Shown: positions 1 through 8,304, counted from the stretch's first letter. The stretch is 64,000 nt of DNA from Aeromicrobium sp. Leaf350 (GCF_916858655.1 NZ_CAKASL010000001.1:434001-498000), one strand, 5' to 3'. The notes: generated from the sequence alone by a model not told the origin. Numbers and translations are program-made.

Positions 1-1106
1 AGAACGCCTGGGGCAACCTGAAGTGGGACCCGGAGCCGGTCGAGAACTCCGAGAACATCATGCTGACGGGCTTCTACGGGCTCCAGATCGGCATGTACGA
101 GACCCTCAACGACGACCGCTACTCGCAGCCGGGCTCGCTGGCCTTCCGCTGGAACGCCAAGCGCACGTACGACCACAGCTTCGGCAGCCTGGCGTCCTCG
201 ATCCACCGCAACATGAACGCGTCGGAGTACACGCTCTTCCCGTGCGAGCCGAACTGGATCTACACGGTCTGCAACACGTTCGGCATCAACACGCTCGTGA
301 GCCACGACCGCCTGCACGGCACGACCTATGCGGCCGAGGTGCAGCCGACGCTGCAGGCCGCCTATGACCGCGAGTTCGTGCGACCCGACGGCAAGCTGCT
401 CGGCGTGCGCGCGGCCCACCTCGGCATGACCTGGAACTTCTGGGCGAGCCCCTCGGTGCAGACCACCACGACCTACTGGATGCACGCCGCACTGCCCGAG
501 CTGTCGCTGCGCACGTGGTGGCTGCTCAAGCGGGGGCTCGAGATCCGCGACGGACTCCTGCACCTGCCGAAGTTCGCCACCAAGAACCTCGATCCCGGCA
601 ACTACCTGATGCTCCGCGACACCTTCGGCCACGTGGTGACGATGATGGCGGCGCGCGAGATCGGTGACGAGGAGTACGCGGCGGCGGCGCAGCGGACTCT
701 CGACGAGCGCGAGCCGATCGAGGACCGCGACGGCGTGCGGCGCATGCAGCGGTCCTCGGGCCTGGCCAACCTGTACGCCTCGCTCGGGCGGTTCGGCCGC
801 GAGAACGGGCTGCGCGACCTCGTCGCCCACGGCACGCCCGCGGCCTGGCGGACCGGGCCGGTCCTGGCCGAGTGCGCCTACCCGGACGTGCTCGTCGCGA
901 AGGCGGTGACCGACGGTGAGGCCCTCGACCTGGTGCTGCTGCCGGGCGCCGGTCCGGTACGCACCGACCTGGCCATCGAGCGTCTCGTGCCGGGTCGCGA
1001 CTACCAGGTGACGGGCGCAGCGACGAACACCGTGACCGCCGACCGCGAGGGCCGCGCGATCGTCACGGTCGAGCTGGGCGAGCGCCTCGAGGTGCGGGTG
1101 TACTAG
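1..1106 (+). CDS. Linalool dehydratase/isomerase-like protein, 5'-truncated by window edge
   Basis: The reading frame is open from base 3, so the true start lies upstream of the window. The visible 367 residues contain NIMLTGFYGLQ, LFPCEPNWIYTVCNTFGINTL, then a WNFWASPS segment and a beta-rich C-terminus after about residue 260. The CEPN block and the order of motifs resemble the (alpha/alpha)6-barrel linalool dehydratase/isomerase (Ldi) family, whose characterised member interconverts linalool, geraniol and myrcene. Family assignment is by recalled motif resemblance only, and the substrate here is unknown. The C-terminal beta domain could belong to a related glycoside-hydrolase-like barrel family. 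The stop lies inside a short tandem repeat shared with the convergent neighbour. Confidence 0.5.
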   Translation, partial: NAWGNLKWDPEPVENSENIMLTGFYGLQIGMYETLNDDRYSQPGSLAFRWNAKRTYDHSFGSLASSIHRNMNASEYTLFPCEPNWIYTVCNTFGINTLVSHDRLHGTTYAAEVQPTLQAAYDREFVRPDGKLLGVRAAHLGMTWNFWASPSVQTTTTYWMHAALPELSLRTWWLLKRGLEIRDGLLHLPKFATKNLDPGNYLMLRDTFGHVVTMMAAREIGDEEYAAAAQRTLDEREPIEDRDGVRRMQRSSGLANLYASLGRFGRENGLRDLVAHGTPAAWRTGPVLAECAYPDVLVAKAVTDGEALDLVLLPGAGPVRTDLAIERLVPGRDYQVTGAATNTVTADREGRAIVTVELGERLEVRVY

Positions 1107-1137
1107 CCCAGACCGTCAGCCCAGACCGTCAGCCCAG
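1105..1137. repeat. 13-bp tandem repeat, about 2.5 copies
   Basis: The unit AGCCCAGACCGTC occurs at 1105-1117 and 1118-1130, followed by a partial third copy (AGCCCAG). The repeat spans the stop codons of both convergent genes, TAG at 1104-1106 on the plus strand and TGA at 1129-1131 on the minus strand, leaving almost no intergenic DNA. Confidence 0.85.
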
Positions 1138-1800
1138 CGTCGCGACGACCTCACGCGCGACGCCGGCCGCCGACTGCGGGTTCTGGCCCGTGACGAGGCG
1201 GCCGTCGACGACGACATTCTCGTGGAAGTTCGGTCCGACCTGCACGTGGGCGCCGAGCTCCTCGAGCCGGGTCTGGAGCAGGAACGGGACGGCGTCGGTG
1301 AGTCCGGCGGCCTCCTCCTCGGCGTTCGTGAAGGCGGCGACGTTCTTCCCGGTGACCAGGGGTCGACCACTTCCGAGGGTGATGCCGACGAGAGCGGACG
1401 GGCCGTGGCAGACCGCGGCGACCACTCCGTCGTTCTCGTAGATCGTGCGGGCGACGGAAGCGACGCTGGGGTCGTCCGGGAAGTCCCACATCGTGCCGTG
1501 GCCACCGACGAAGTAGACGGTGTCGTAGTCGGTGGCGCTGATCTCGGAGAGGCGCGGGGTCGCGTCGAGCTGCTTCTGCACGGCCTCGTCGGCGAGGAAC
1601 TCGGCCTGCACCGGATCGTCCTCGTCGCGACCGTCCTCGGGCGGACGACCGCCCTTGATCGACGCGAAGTCGACGGTGTAGCCGGCGTCGGTGAACACCT
1701 TCCAGGGGTGGGCGGCCTCGCCCACGAAGTACCCGGTGTCGCGGACGCCGCCGAGGTCGCTGTGGCTGGTGAGGACGAGGAGTGCCGCGCGGTTGCTCAT
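1129..1800 (-). CDS. DJ-1/PfpI family protein (Hsp31-like)
   Basis: 223 residues. Class-I glutamine amidotransferase fold of the DJ-1/PfpI superfamily. The nucleophile elbow AAVCHGPSALVG carries the reactive Cys, and the N-terminal strand ALLVLTSHSDLGG plus VYFVGGHGTMWD match the Hsp31/YajL-like branch with a catalytic Glu/His environment. Family members act as glyoxalase III/deglycases or chaperones, so a carbonyl-stress role is plausible. I chose the ATG at 1800 (MSNRAALLV) over an upstream alternative at 1818 because it begins directly before the first core strand. A second family member sits at 11928-12497, but only that one has the stress-type promoter. Confidence 0.8.
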   Translation of the reverse strand: MSNRAALLVLTSHSDLGGVRDTGYFVGEAAHPWKVFTDAGYTVDFASIKGGRPPEDGRDEDDPVQAEFLADEAVQKQLDATPRLSEISATDYDTVYFVGGHGTMWDFPDDPSVASVARTIYENDGVVAAVCHGPSALVGITLGSGRPLVTGKNVAAFTNAEEEAAGLTDAVPFLLQTRLEELGAHVQVGPNFHENVVVDGRLVTGQNPQSAAGVAREVVATLG

Positions 1801-1842
1801 GCCTTCCACGCTAACCACGCGGCCTGATCGCGCAAGGGGACG

Positions 1843-3150
1843 TCAGGCGATGGCGGTGCCGAGGAGGTCGTCGGCGGGGTCGTAGAGGGTCAGGCTCTTG
1901 GCGAGCTGGGCCTCGATGGGGCTGTGCTCGTGTTCGGGCGGGCGTCGTCGGTCTCGGTGCTCGTGGCTGGCCTTGGCTGCGTGGTGGCGGGCGATGATCT
2001 CGGCCAGGACGCCGTGACCCTTGAGCGCGTGCTCGCGCCTGCACTTGGGGTCGAGGTTGGTGCCCGAGGTCGGTCCTTCGGGCCACGGTTTCTCGTGGTC
2101 GAGGTCGCACTGGCTCGCGGGTCTGAGACAGCCGGGGCCGGAGCAGACGCCATCGCGCAGCACGATTGCGCGTTTCAACACTGCTGGTGGGCTGTAGCCG
2201 GGGTAGTCGTGAGCCAGGGTGTCGCCGGTGATGGGATCGACCAGGAGCCGGTGCCAGAACGCGTCGCCGGTCAGTGCCTCGTCGATGACCCACTCGCTCG
2301 GCACCTCCCAGGACCCGTCAGCAGCGGCCGCGTGACCCTGGGTCAGGCTGGCCAGCACGGGAGCGTCGATCAGGACGCCGATGTCGATCGCCATCCCCCT
2401 GCCGCGGGCCTGCTGGCTGTCGTCGGCGCTCATGAGCCACGCGACCAGAAGGTCGGCCTCGATCTGCGCGCGCGTGCGCCGCGGCGTGCCGGGCTGGCCG
2501 GTCGCCGCGTCCTCGGCGGCAGCGTGGTCGGCCTCGGCCGTGCGGGCCGCGATCGCACCCCGGCGCAGGCGCGCGGCGATCGCAGCCGCCTGATGCGCCG
2601 GGAGGTAGGCGTTCAACCAGGCCATGCCGTCCTCGACCTGCACGACCTCGACACGGCGCTTCTCGCGCTCGGCGTTGGCCCGCTCGATCGCCAGGTCGGC
2701 CTCGACCCGGTTGACGAACCGCTTCAACCACGCCCGCAGCTCGACCACCGTGTGCTTCGAGGCGTAGGAGATCACGGTGCCGTCGAGGTGCTCACGCGAC
2801 TCCGGACGCTCCAACCGCGCAAGCGTCGAGCTGATCTCCTTGACCCGCGCCGCGTCCAGACGACCACGACTGAACGCCCACCAACACAGGGGCGCCTGCT
2901 CACGCAGCCGCTCGGCCGACGCCAACCGCATCTGCACCTGACCCACCGACAACCCCGACGCCATCGCGATCTCCAGCGCGATGCCCGAACGCTCCACGAC
3001 CTTGCGCATCGACGAGGCCTCCATCGCCTCGATGCGCGCCACCTCGCCATCACGGAACTCCAGCATCGCCCGCTGCTCAGCGAACTCCGCGACCGCACGA
3101 TCACGCGCCAGACCCATCAGGTCAGCAACAGAAGGAACGGCCCTCGACAT
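1843..3150 (-). CDS. DUF222 / HNH endonuclease domain protein (13E12-repeat type)
   Basis: 435 residues. The N-terminal half is the helical DUF222 domain (MASGLSVGQVQMRLASAERL, WLKRFVNRVEADLAIERANAE). The C-terminus from about residue 325 is an HNH nuclease motif: CSGPGCLRPASQCDLDHEKPW, then G-T-NLDPKCRREHALKGHG. The paired Cys and the DH...N...H residues are present, so the metal site looks intact. These proteins occur in many copies in mycobacteria and nocardioids (the '13E12 repeat' family). Their function is unsettled and a link to selfish DNA has been proposed. No flanking repeats or integrase are visible here, so I do not call an element. Confidence 0.85.
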   Translation of the reverse strand: MSRAVPSVADLMGLARDRAVAEFAEQRAMLEFRDGEVARIEAMEASSMRKVVERSGIALEIAMASGLSVGQVQMRLASAERLREQAPLCWWAFSRGRLDAARVKEISSTLARLERPESREHLDGTVISYASKHTVVELRAWLKRFVNRVEADLAIERANAEREKRRVEVVQVEDGMAWLNAYLPAHQAAAIAARLRRGAIAARTAEADHAAAEDAATGQPGTPRRTRAQIEADLLVAWLMSADDSQQARGRGMAIDIGVLIDAPVLASLTQGHAAAADGSWEVPSEWVIDEALTGDAFWHRLLVDPITGDTLAHDYPGYSPPAVLKRAIVLRDGVCSGPGCLRPASQCDLDHEKPWPEGPTSGTNLDPKCRREHALKGHGVLAEIIARHHAAKASHEHRDRRRPPEHEHSPIEAQLAKSLTLYDPADDLLGTAIA

Positions 3151-3225
3151 ACCCCCAACCTAACCACCACCACTGACACTTTTCGCCCGGCATAGCAGGC
3201 AATTCTGACCCTGTAGAGTTTCAGA

Positions 3226-3978
3226 ATGCCGCCGCCCCGATTCCGCCACTACGTCGGCATCGACCTCGCGTGGGGGTCTCGCAACCGCACCGGGCTCGCC
3301 GTCGTCGACGACACCGGACGGCTGGTGGCCTCGGGATCGGCGCGGTCCGACGAGGACATCGACACCTGGCTCGCCGGCTACGCGCCCGAACCGGCCGTGG
3401 TCGGCGTCGACGCTCCGCTGGTGGTGCCGAACGAGACGGGCCAGCGGCGCGCCGAGTGGCTCGTCGGACAGGCGTACGGCCGCTTCGCCGCCGGCACCTA
3501 TCCGTCGAACCGCAGCAACCCGCTGTTCGACCCGCCCCGCGGGGCCGTGCTGGCCGAGCGTCATGACTGGACCTGCGACCCCGACGACCGGAGCGGTCCC
3601 ACGCAGTGCCTCGAGGTCTACCCGCACGCGGCCCTGATCGGCCTGTTCGAGCTGCCGGAGCGGATTCTCTACAAGAAGGGCACGAACCGGCAGCCCGGGT
3701 TCGCGCTCCTGGCGCAGTGCCTGGAGTCCGTGCCCGAGCTCGCGCTCACGGAGTCGGCACGGTGGGCCGAGATGCGCGCCATGATCGACGAACCGCGCCC
3801 CGGCGACCTGACCCGCATCGAGGACGAGATCGACGCGGTGGTGTGCGCCCACGTGGCGTGGCTGTGGCACCACCGGCCGCAGGCGCTGCAGGTGTACGGC
3901 ACGTTCGCCGACGGCTACGTCGTCGCCCCGCCGCCACCCACGCACGCGCCCGGCCCCATCACGCGCGTGCGGCGCTGA
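3226..3978 (+). CDS. DUF429 domain protein (predicted RNase H-like nuclease)
   Basis: 250 residues. It opens with YVGIDLAWGSRNRTGLAVVDD, the first strand of an RNase H-like fold with the conserved Asp, followed by VVGVDAPLVVPNETGQRRAEW and CLEVYPHAALIGLF, which are hallmark blocks of DUF429. The C-terminus ends with a DEIDAVVCAHVAWLWH helix typical of the family. The biochemical role is unestablished; a nuclease fold is predicted. The ATG at 3226 directly precedes the first strand. The last 20 bases overlap the convergent YibE/F gene. Confidence 0.8.
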   Translation: MPPPRFRHYVGIDLAWGSRNRTGLAVVDDTGRLVASGSARSDEDIDTWLAGYAPEPAVVGVDAPLVVPNETGQRRAEWLVGQAYGRFAAGTYPSNRSNPLFDPPRGAVLAERHDWTCDPDDRSGPTQCLEVYPHAALIGLFELPERILYKKGTNRQPGFALLAQCLESVPELALTESARWAEMRAMIDEPRPGDLTRIEDEIDAVVCAHVAWLWHHRPQALQVYGTFADGYVVAPPPPTHAPGPITRVRR

Positions 3979-5134
3979 CCTCCTCCTGCGGGCGACGGAG
4001 GGCCACGGCGGCCAGACCCGTGGTGATCGGGACGGCCGCGATGAGTCCGAGCGTGCCCACCAGGCTGCGCACGATCTCCTGCGCGAGGAACTGGTCCGTC
4101 AGCACCTCGGCGAGCGACCCGTTGTCGGCGACGACGAGCACGAGCACCGGCAGGGACGAGCCGGCGTACGCGAGGATGATCGTGTTCACGACCGACGCGA
4201 TGTGCGCGCGTCCGACCCGGGTGGCCGCGCGGTACAGCTGAAGGGTCCCGTAGTCGGGATTGGCCCGGGCGAGCTCGTCGACGGTCGCCGCCTGGGTCAC
4301 GGTGATGTCGTCCAGCACCCCGAGCGTGCCGATGACGATGCCCGCCAGCAGCAGTCCGCGCATGTCGACGTCGTAGGTCGAGCCGACCGCCATGGAGAGG
4401 TCGTCGGTGACGCCCGTGAGGTGCAGCGCCGCGACCGAGACGGCGGCCAGCAGGCCCGTGAGCGCGAAGCTCGCGGTCGTGCCGAGCACCGCGACCGTGG
4501 TCGCGAGGGTGAGGCCGTGCGTCAGGTACAGGACCGAGACCATGATCGCCGCCGACCCGACGAGGGCGACGAGGACCGGTGACTCCCCCGCCAGGATCGC
4601 GGGCACGATGAACCAGAGCAGGATGCCGAAGGTCACCACGAGCCCGCCCACCGCGCTGAGCCCCCGCCAGCGTCCGAAGGCGAGCAGCGCCAGCACCGAG
4701 ACGAGCACGAGCACCCACATCTCGGACCCGCGCTGGTGGTCGACGACCGAGTAGAGGTCGCCCTCCGGGGTGTCGCTGACGAGCACGACGACCGCGTCAC
4801 CATCGGCGATCGTCGGGGCGCCGCTGCCGTTGGGCAGGTCGACCTCGATCGTGCGCCCCTCCTCCGGCCCGGAGTCGAGACGCACCTGCGCCGTCCCGCA
4901 GCCGTTGGTGTCCTCGGTCAGCTCCTCCTCGCACGGCTGGGCCTCGATCGACACGATCCGCCCGTCGACCTGCTCGCCCGCGAGCTCCTCGGCACCGGCG
5001 ACGTCGCCCGACGGCCAGAGCCACACCATCGCGGCGATCGTCAGGACAGCGATCGGCGCGATCACGAGCACCGCGATCCTGCGCAGGCGTGCCGACTCCG
5101 GGGCGGGCCGGGCGTGGGAGTGACCTGCGGTCAT
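3959..5134 (-). CDS. YibE/F family multi-pass membrane protein
   Basis: 391 residues. After a short basic tail and one transmembrane helix (residues 20-40) there is an extracytoplasmic beta-rich segment (GRIVSIEAQPCEEEL to DGDAVVVLVSD). Six to seven membrane helices follow, with family motifs including MRGLLLAGIVIGTLGVLDDITVTQAATVDEL and RVGRAHIASVVNTIILAYAG. Members are proposed transporters but no substrate is established. I chose the ATG at 5134 (MTAGHSHARP) because the longer frame adds a non-conserved, DNA-overlapping leader. It is divergent from the reductase at 5230, with 95 bp between. Confidence 0.85.
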   Translation of the reverse strand: MTAGHSHARPAPESARLRRIAVLVIAPIAVLTIAAMVWLWPSGDVAGAEELAGEQVDGRIVSIEAQPCEEELTEDTNGCGTAQVRLDSGPEEGRTIEVDLPNGSGAPTIADGDAVVVLVSDTPEGDLYSVVDHQRGSEMWVLVLVSVLALLAFGRWRGLSAVGGLVVTFGILLWFIVPAILAGESPVLVALVGSAAIMVSVLYLTHGLTLATTVAVLGTTASFALTGLLAAVSVAALHLTGVTDDLSMAVGSTYDVDMRGLLLAGIVIGTLGVLDDITVTQAATVDELARANPDYGTLQLYRAATRVGRAHIASVVNTIILAYAGSSLPVLVLVVADNGSLAEVLTDQFLAQEIVRSLVGTLGLIAAVPITTGLAAVALRRPQEEVSAARA

Positions 5135-5229
5135 CGGGTCTCCGGTTCTCGTCGCGGACGGGCAGGCGGTTGACGTACACCCTGCCCGACCCGACGCTGG
5201 GACCACCAACGACCCGCGAAGGAGCACCC

Positions 5230-5880
5230 ATGCGCGTGCGCGCCGACCTCAACATCTCGCTCGACGGCATCGCGGCGCCGCCGGTCGGCACACCCGAGGA
5301 GCCCTTCGGCGAGGACTGGGGACGCCTCGTCGCCGCCTACGTCGCGACCCGCACGATGCAGGAGACGGTCTTCGACAACGCCGGGGCTGGCACCACGGGC
5401 GTGGACGACGCCTACGCCCGCCGGTACTTCGAGGGCACCGGTGCCGAGATCATGGGCGCCCACAAGTTCGGGCTCGACCTCTACGGCGACGACCCGGACT
5501 GGCAGGGGTGGTGGGGACCCAACCCGCCCTTCCACACACCCGTGTTCGTGCTGACCCACCAGGAGCGACCCTCGCTCGAGATGGAGGGCGGAACGACGTT
5601 CCACTTCATCAGCGCCCCGCCACGGGAGGCCCTGCGCCTCGCGTCGGAGGCCGCTGCCGGCCGTGACGTGCGCATCGGCGGAGGACCCACCGTCGTGCAG
5701 GAGTACCTCCGCGCCGGGCTCGTCGACGAGCTCCACGTGGCCATCGCGCCGATCGTGCTCAACCGCGGCATCTCGCTCTGGGACGACCTGCGTGGGCTCG
5801 ACGAGGGCTACGACGTCCGGTCCGAGGCGTCCGAGAGCGGCACCTCGCACGTGACGTTCACGCGCAAGGTGACGCCCTAG
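5230..5880 (+). CDS. Dihydrofolate reductase family protein (RibD C-terminal-like)
   Basis: 216 residues. The start MRVRADLNISLDGIAAPP, the block FVLTHQERPSLEMEGGTTFHFI and the nucleotide-binding block GRDVRIGGGPTVVQEYLRAGLVDELHVAIAPIVL define the DHFR-like/RibD reductase fold, with NAD(P)H bound through the GGG loop. These proteins are common in actinobacteria and their substrates are mostly unknown. A good ribosome-binding site, GAAGGAG, lies 7 nt before the ATG at 5230 and decides the start; longer upstream frames run into the divergent gene. Confidence 0.85.
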   Translation: MRVRADLNISLDGIAAPPVGTPEEPFGEDWGRLVAAYVATRTMQETVFDNAGAGTTGVDDAYARRYFEGTGAEIMGAHKFGLDLYGDDPDWQGWWGPNPPFHTPVFVLTHQERPSLEMEGGTTFHFISAPPREALRLASEAAAGRDVRIGGGPTVVQEYLRAGLVDELHVAIAPIVLNRGISLWDDLRGLDEGYDVRSEASESGTSHVTFTRKVTP

Positions 5881-5882
5881 CC

Positions 5883-7349
5883 TCAGACGGCCGCGACCGT
5901 GGCGCTCTCGTCGACGTCGTCCACCGGCTGCAGCGCCTCCGGGTCGGGACGACGCAGGCGCGGCACCAGGAGCGCGACGAGCGCACCCGCGAGCGCTGCT
6001 CCGGCACCGACGATGAAGCACAGCTGGAACGCACCCTCGCTCGGGATGGTCGTGCCCGGGGCGAGCTCGATCGTCTTGCTCGTCAGGATCGCGGCCATCA
6101 CGGCACCGGCGATCGTCGTGCCGACCGAGCGCATCAGCGCGTTCACACCCACGCCCGATCCGGCCTCGTGCGCCGGGACGTTGTCGAGGATCAGGGTCGG
6201 CATCGCGGCGTAGCCGATGCCGACGCCCGCGGCACCGATGAGGGCGCCGATCATGAGCTGCCACGGCGAGCCCATCAGCATCAGCGAGGCGACGTAGCCG
6301 AGGCTCACGACGACCGCGCCGATCGAGAGGGTGATGCGGGCACCGATCTTCGTGAGCAGTCCGCTCGAGACCGGGGCGAACAGCATCATCATGAATCCGG
6401 CGGGCGCCATCCAGAGGCCGGCCTGCAGGATCGTCTGCCCCAGACCGAAGCCCGTGGCCTCGGGCAGCTGCAGCAGCTGCGGCATCACGATCGACTGCGC
6501 CATCATGCCGAAGCCGATCAGCACGGCCGCGAGGTTCGTGAACAGCACCGGGCGGCGGGCCGAGATGCGCAGGTCGACCAGCGGGTCGGAGGCACGCAGC
6601 TCGTACGCGCCCCACGCGATCAGCACCAGCACGCCACCGAGGATGCTGCCGACGGTCTCGGGATCGCCCCAGCCCCAGCTCGAGCCCTTGCTCACGCCGA
6701 TCAGCGCGGCGCTCAGGCCGACGGCGAGTCCGACGATGCCGACGACGTCGATGTGCGCGGGGTGGCCGTCGGAGACGTTCGGCACGACCACCAGCGTCAG
6801 CACCAGGATCACGAGGGCGAGCACGGTCGAGAGCCAGAACAGCCCGTGCCAGGAGTAGCTGTCGGCGATCCAGGCCGAGAGCGGCAGGCCGAGGGCTCCG
6901 CCGACGCCGAGGGTCGCGCTGACCGTGGCGACGGCGCTGTTGGCCTTCTCCTTCGGCGCGATCTCGCGCACGAGGCTGATCGCGACCGGGATGTAGCCCA
7001 TCGCGACGCCCTGCAGGGCACGGCCGGTGAGGAACGGCGCGAGCGTGCTCGCCATGGCCGCGACGAGCGAGCCGACCGCGAGGATGGCCGCCGAGGCGAC
7101 GAGCACCCGCTTCTTGCCGTACATGTCGGCGAGACGCCCGCTGACGGGCATCGTGACGGCGGCCGCGAGCAGCGTGGCCGTGATGGCCCACGACGCGCTG
7201 CCCGGGTCGGTGTTCAGCAGCTCGGGGAGCTCGCTCTGGATCGGGATGACGAGCGACTGCATCAGCGCGCCGGAGAGGCTGCCGAGGCAGAGGACGGTGA
7301 TGATCGCGGCCGGTGAGAAGACCCGCCGGGTGGGGGTGCTGGTGCTCAT
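5883..7349 (-). CDS. MFS drug transporter, DHA2-like (about 14 TMS)
   Basis: 488 residues with about 14 hydrophobic segments. Antiporter-type motif A appears as GRLADMYGKKRVLVASAAILAV around residues 80-100 and motif C-like glycine/proline-rich helices follow. This is the DHA2 layout of drug:H+ antiporters of the inner membrane. I chose the ATG at 7349 (MSTSTPTRR), preceded by AAGGAC. The gene is divergent from a MarR regulator with a palindromic operator in the 92-bp gap, so efflux is probably derepressed by a MarR ligand. It converges with the 5230 gene, with 2 bp between stops. Confidence 0.88.
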   Translation of the reverse strand: MSTSTPTRRVFSPAAIITVLCLGSLSGALMQSLVIPIQSELPELLNTDPGSASWAITATLLAAAVTMPVSGRLADMYGKKRVLVASAAILAVGSLVAAMASTLAPFLTGRALQGVAMGYIPVAISLVREIAPKEKANSAVATVSATLGVGGALGLPLSAWIADSYSWHGLFWLSTVLALVILVLTLVVVPNVSDGHPAHIDVVGIVGLAVGLSAALIGVSKGSSWGWGDPETVGSILGGVLVLIAWGAYELRASDPLVDLRISARRPVLFTNLAAVLIGFGMMAQSIVMPQLLQLPEATGFGLGQTILQAGLWMAPAGFMMMLFAPVSSGLLTKIGARITLSIGAVVVSLGYVASLMLMGSPWQLMIGALIGAAGVGIGYAAMPTLILDNVPAHEAGSGVGVNALMRSVGTTIAGAVMAAILTSKTIELAPGTTIPSEGAFQLCFIVGAGAALAGALVALLVPRLRRPDPEALQPVDDVDESATVAAV

Positions 7350-7394
7350 GGAGGTCCTTCGGGAAGTCTGGGGCACGGATGTGGTCCGCGCTCA

Positions 7395-7411
7395 ATATGT
7401 AGACTACACAT
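7395..7411. promoter_or_regulatory. MarR-type operator palindrome
   Basis: The sequence ATATGTAGACTACACAT is a palindrome centred on 7403. The TGTAG/CTACA arms match perfectly and the outer positions pair with one mismatch in each half. It lies in the divergent MFS-MarR gap, about 30 bp from the marR start and within an AT-richer pocket where a promoter would sit. The size fits a MarR dimer site. Confidence 0.65.
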
Positions 7412-7441
7412 CGTTGCAGCAGAGAACCATCGAGGAGCGAC

Positions 7442-7909
7442 ATGACCCGGGTCACAGACGATCTCCGCGACACCCCCGAGGGGGTCGCGATCATCTCGAT
7501 CTCACGGCTCGAGCGTGCCCAGCGCGCGGCCGAGGACGTGTCCGAGATGCGCGTTGCCGACCGGCGCCTGCTCTGGCTGCTCTCGGACGGCGTGCCCCGC
7601 ACGATGCGCGAGGTCGCCGACGCCCTGGGCCTGGAGCAGTCCACGGTCAACCGCCAGGTGAACGCGGCCCTCGACCTCGGGCTCCTCGCCCGAGCCGACC
7701 CTGACGAGCACCACGCCCGGCCGCTCGTCGTGACCGAGGCGGGACAGTCGCTGTTCTCGCGGTCCTTCGACCGCCACATGGGATACGTCGAGCGGGCGCT
7801 CGCCGCCGTTCCCGACGTACGGCGCGCGGCCTTCCTCGACGACCTCGTCGCCTTCGTGGACGCCTACGAGGGCGCCATCGACGAGACGAGCCCCGCTCCC
7901 GGTCGATGA
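7442..7909 (+). CDS. MarR family transcriptional regulator
   Basis: 155 residues. A winged helix-turn-helix is seen in MREVADALGLEQSTVNRQVNAALDLGLLARADPDEHHARPLVVTEAG-type order (residues 60-105), with the recognition helix at QSTVNRQV. The wing DPDEHHARPLVVT and flanking dimerisation helices fit MarR proteins. The neighbouring divergent MFS gene and palindrome suggest it represses both promoters until it binds a ligand. GAGGAG lies just before the ATG at 7442. The last codons form one arm of a strong hairpin. Confidence 0.85.
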   Translation: MTRVTDDLRDTPEGVAIISISRLERAQRAAEDVSEMRVADRRLLWLLSDGVPRTMREVADALGLEQSTVNRQVNAALDLGLLARADPDEHHARPLVVTEAGQSLFSRSFDRHMGYVERALAAVPDVRRAAFLDDLVAFVDAYEGAIDETSPAPGR

Positions 7910-7926
7910 CCGGAAGCGGGGCTCGT
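7886..7926 (+). terminator. Terminator hairpin overlapping the marR stop codon
   Basis: A 19-bp stem with one mismatch joins 7886-7904 (ACGAGCCCCGCTCCCGGTC) and 7908-7926, with a 3-nt loop. The marR TGA (7907-7909) lies in the loop and right arm. There is no T tract, as is usual for actinobacterial intrinsic terminators. It can also serve the convergent small gene at 7951-8169. Confidence 0.7.
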
Positions 7927-7950
7927 GAGGACTGACCCAGTGGGAGCGGG

Positions 7951-8169
7951 TCAGCCCAGGACGTCGGAGGCGTTGACGTCACCGTCAGCAGCGTCGATCG
8001 CCTGCGCAAGTCGATCGAGCTGGTCCTCCTCCACCGTCACGTCTGCCTCGTCGAGACCCTTGCGAAGCTCGTCAGCGACCGTGCCCTCGGGGGCACCGTC
8101 CTGGTAGCTCGACACGCGGTCGACGACGTTCTGGATCGCTTCCAGCTGGTCCTCGGTGAAAGTGCTCAT
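7951..8169 (-). CDS. Small acidic hypothetical protein, sigma-B-type promoter
   Basis: 72 residues (MSTFTEDQLEAIQNVVDRVS...), acidic, predicted as three amphipathic helices, with no signal peptide or transmembrane segment. I do not recognise a family. The start is fixed by a GCAT-N15-GGGTAC promoter whose GGGTAC ends exactly 9 nt before the ATG at 8169. No Shine-Dalgarno is present, so translation is probably leaderless. The promoter suggests general or osmotic stress expression. It shares a divergent control region with the 8305 gene. Confidence 0.7.
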   Translation of the reverse strand: MSTFTEDQLEAIQNVVDRVSSYQDGAPEGTVADELRKGLDEADVTVEEDQLDRLAQAIDAADGDVNASDVLG

Positions 8170-8178
8170 GCCAGGCAG

Positions 8179-8203
8179 GTACCCCGAAATCCGCGCCTCA
8201 TGC
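8179..8203 (-). promoter_or_regulatory. SigB/SigF-type promoter GCAT-N15-GGGTAC
   Basis: On the minus strand GCAT (8200-8203) is followed after 15 nt by GGGTAC (8179-8184). This matches the Streptomyces SigB consensus GNNT-N14-16-GGGTAC/T. Nine bases separate GGGTAC from the ATG at 8169. Confidence 0.7.
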
Positions 8204-8240
8204 ATGCGCCTTTGCGATTCGAGGTCCGGACGAGCCCGGT

Positions 8241-8265
8241 GCGTGGACCGGCGTCCTGCGGGTAC
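8241..8265 (+). promoter_or_regulatory. SigB/SigF-type promoter GCGT-N15-GGGTAC
   Basis: GCGT at 8241-8244 and GGGTAC at 8260-8265, 15 nt apart, upstream of the 8305 gene. It is divergent from the promoter at 8179-8203, so the two -10 elements lie about 75 bp apart back to back. The leader here is about 30 nt and contains a Shine-Dalgarno. Confidence 0.7.
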
Positions 8266-8304
8266 TCCTCCCCCGTCCACGTCCACCCGATCCGAGGAGC
8301 CCCC

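Noticed and set aside
1843-3150. DUF222-HNH gene as a mobile element or intein-type insertion
   Set aside because: No terminal repeats, target duplications or interrupted gene are visible, and composition equals its neighbours.
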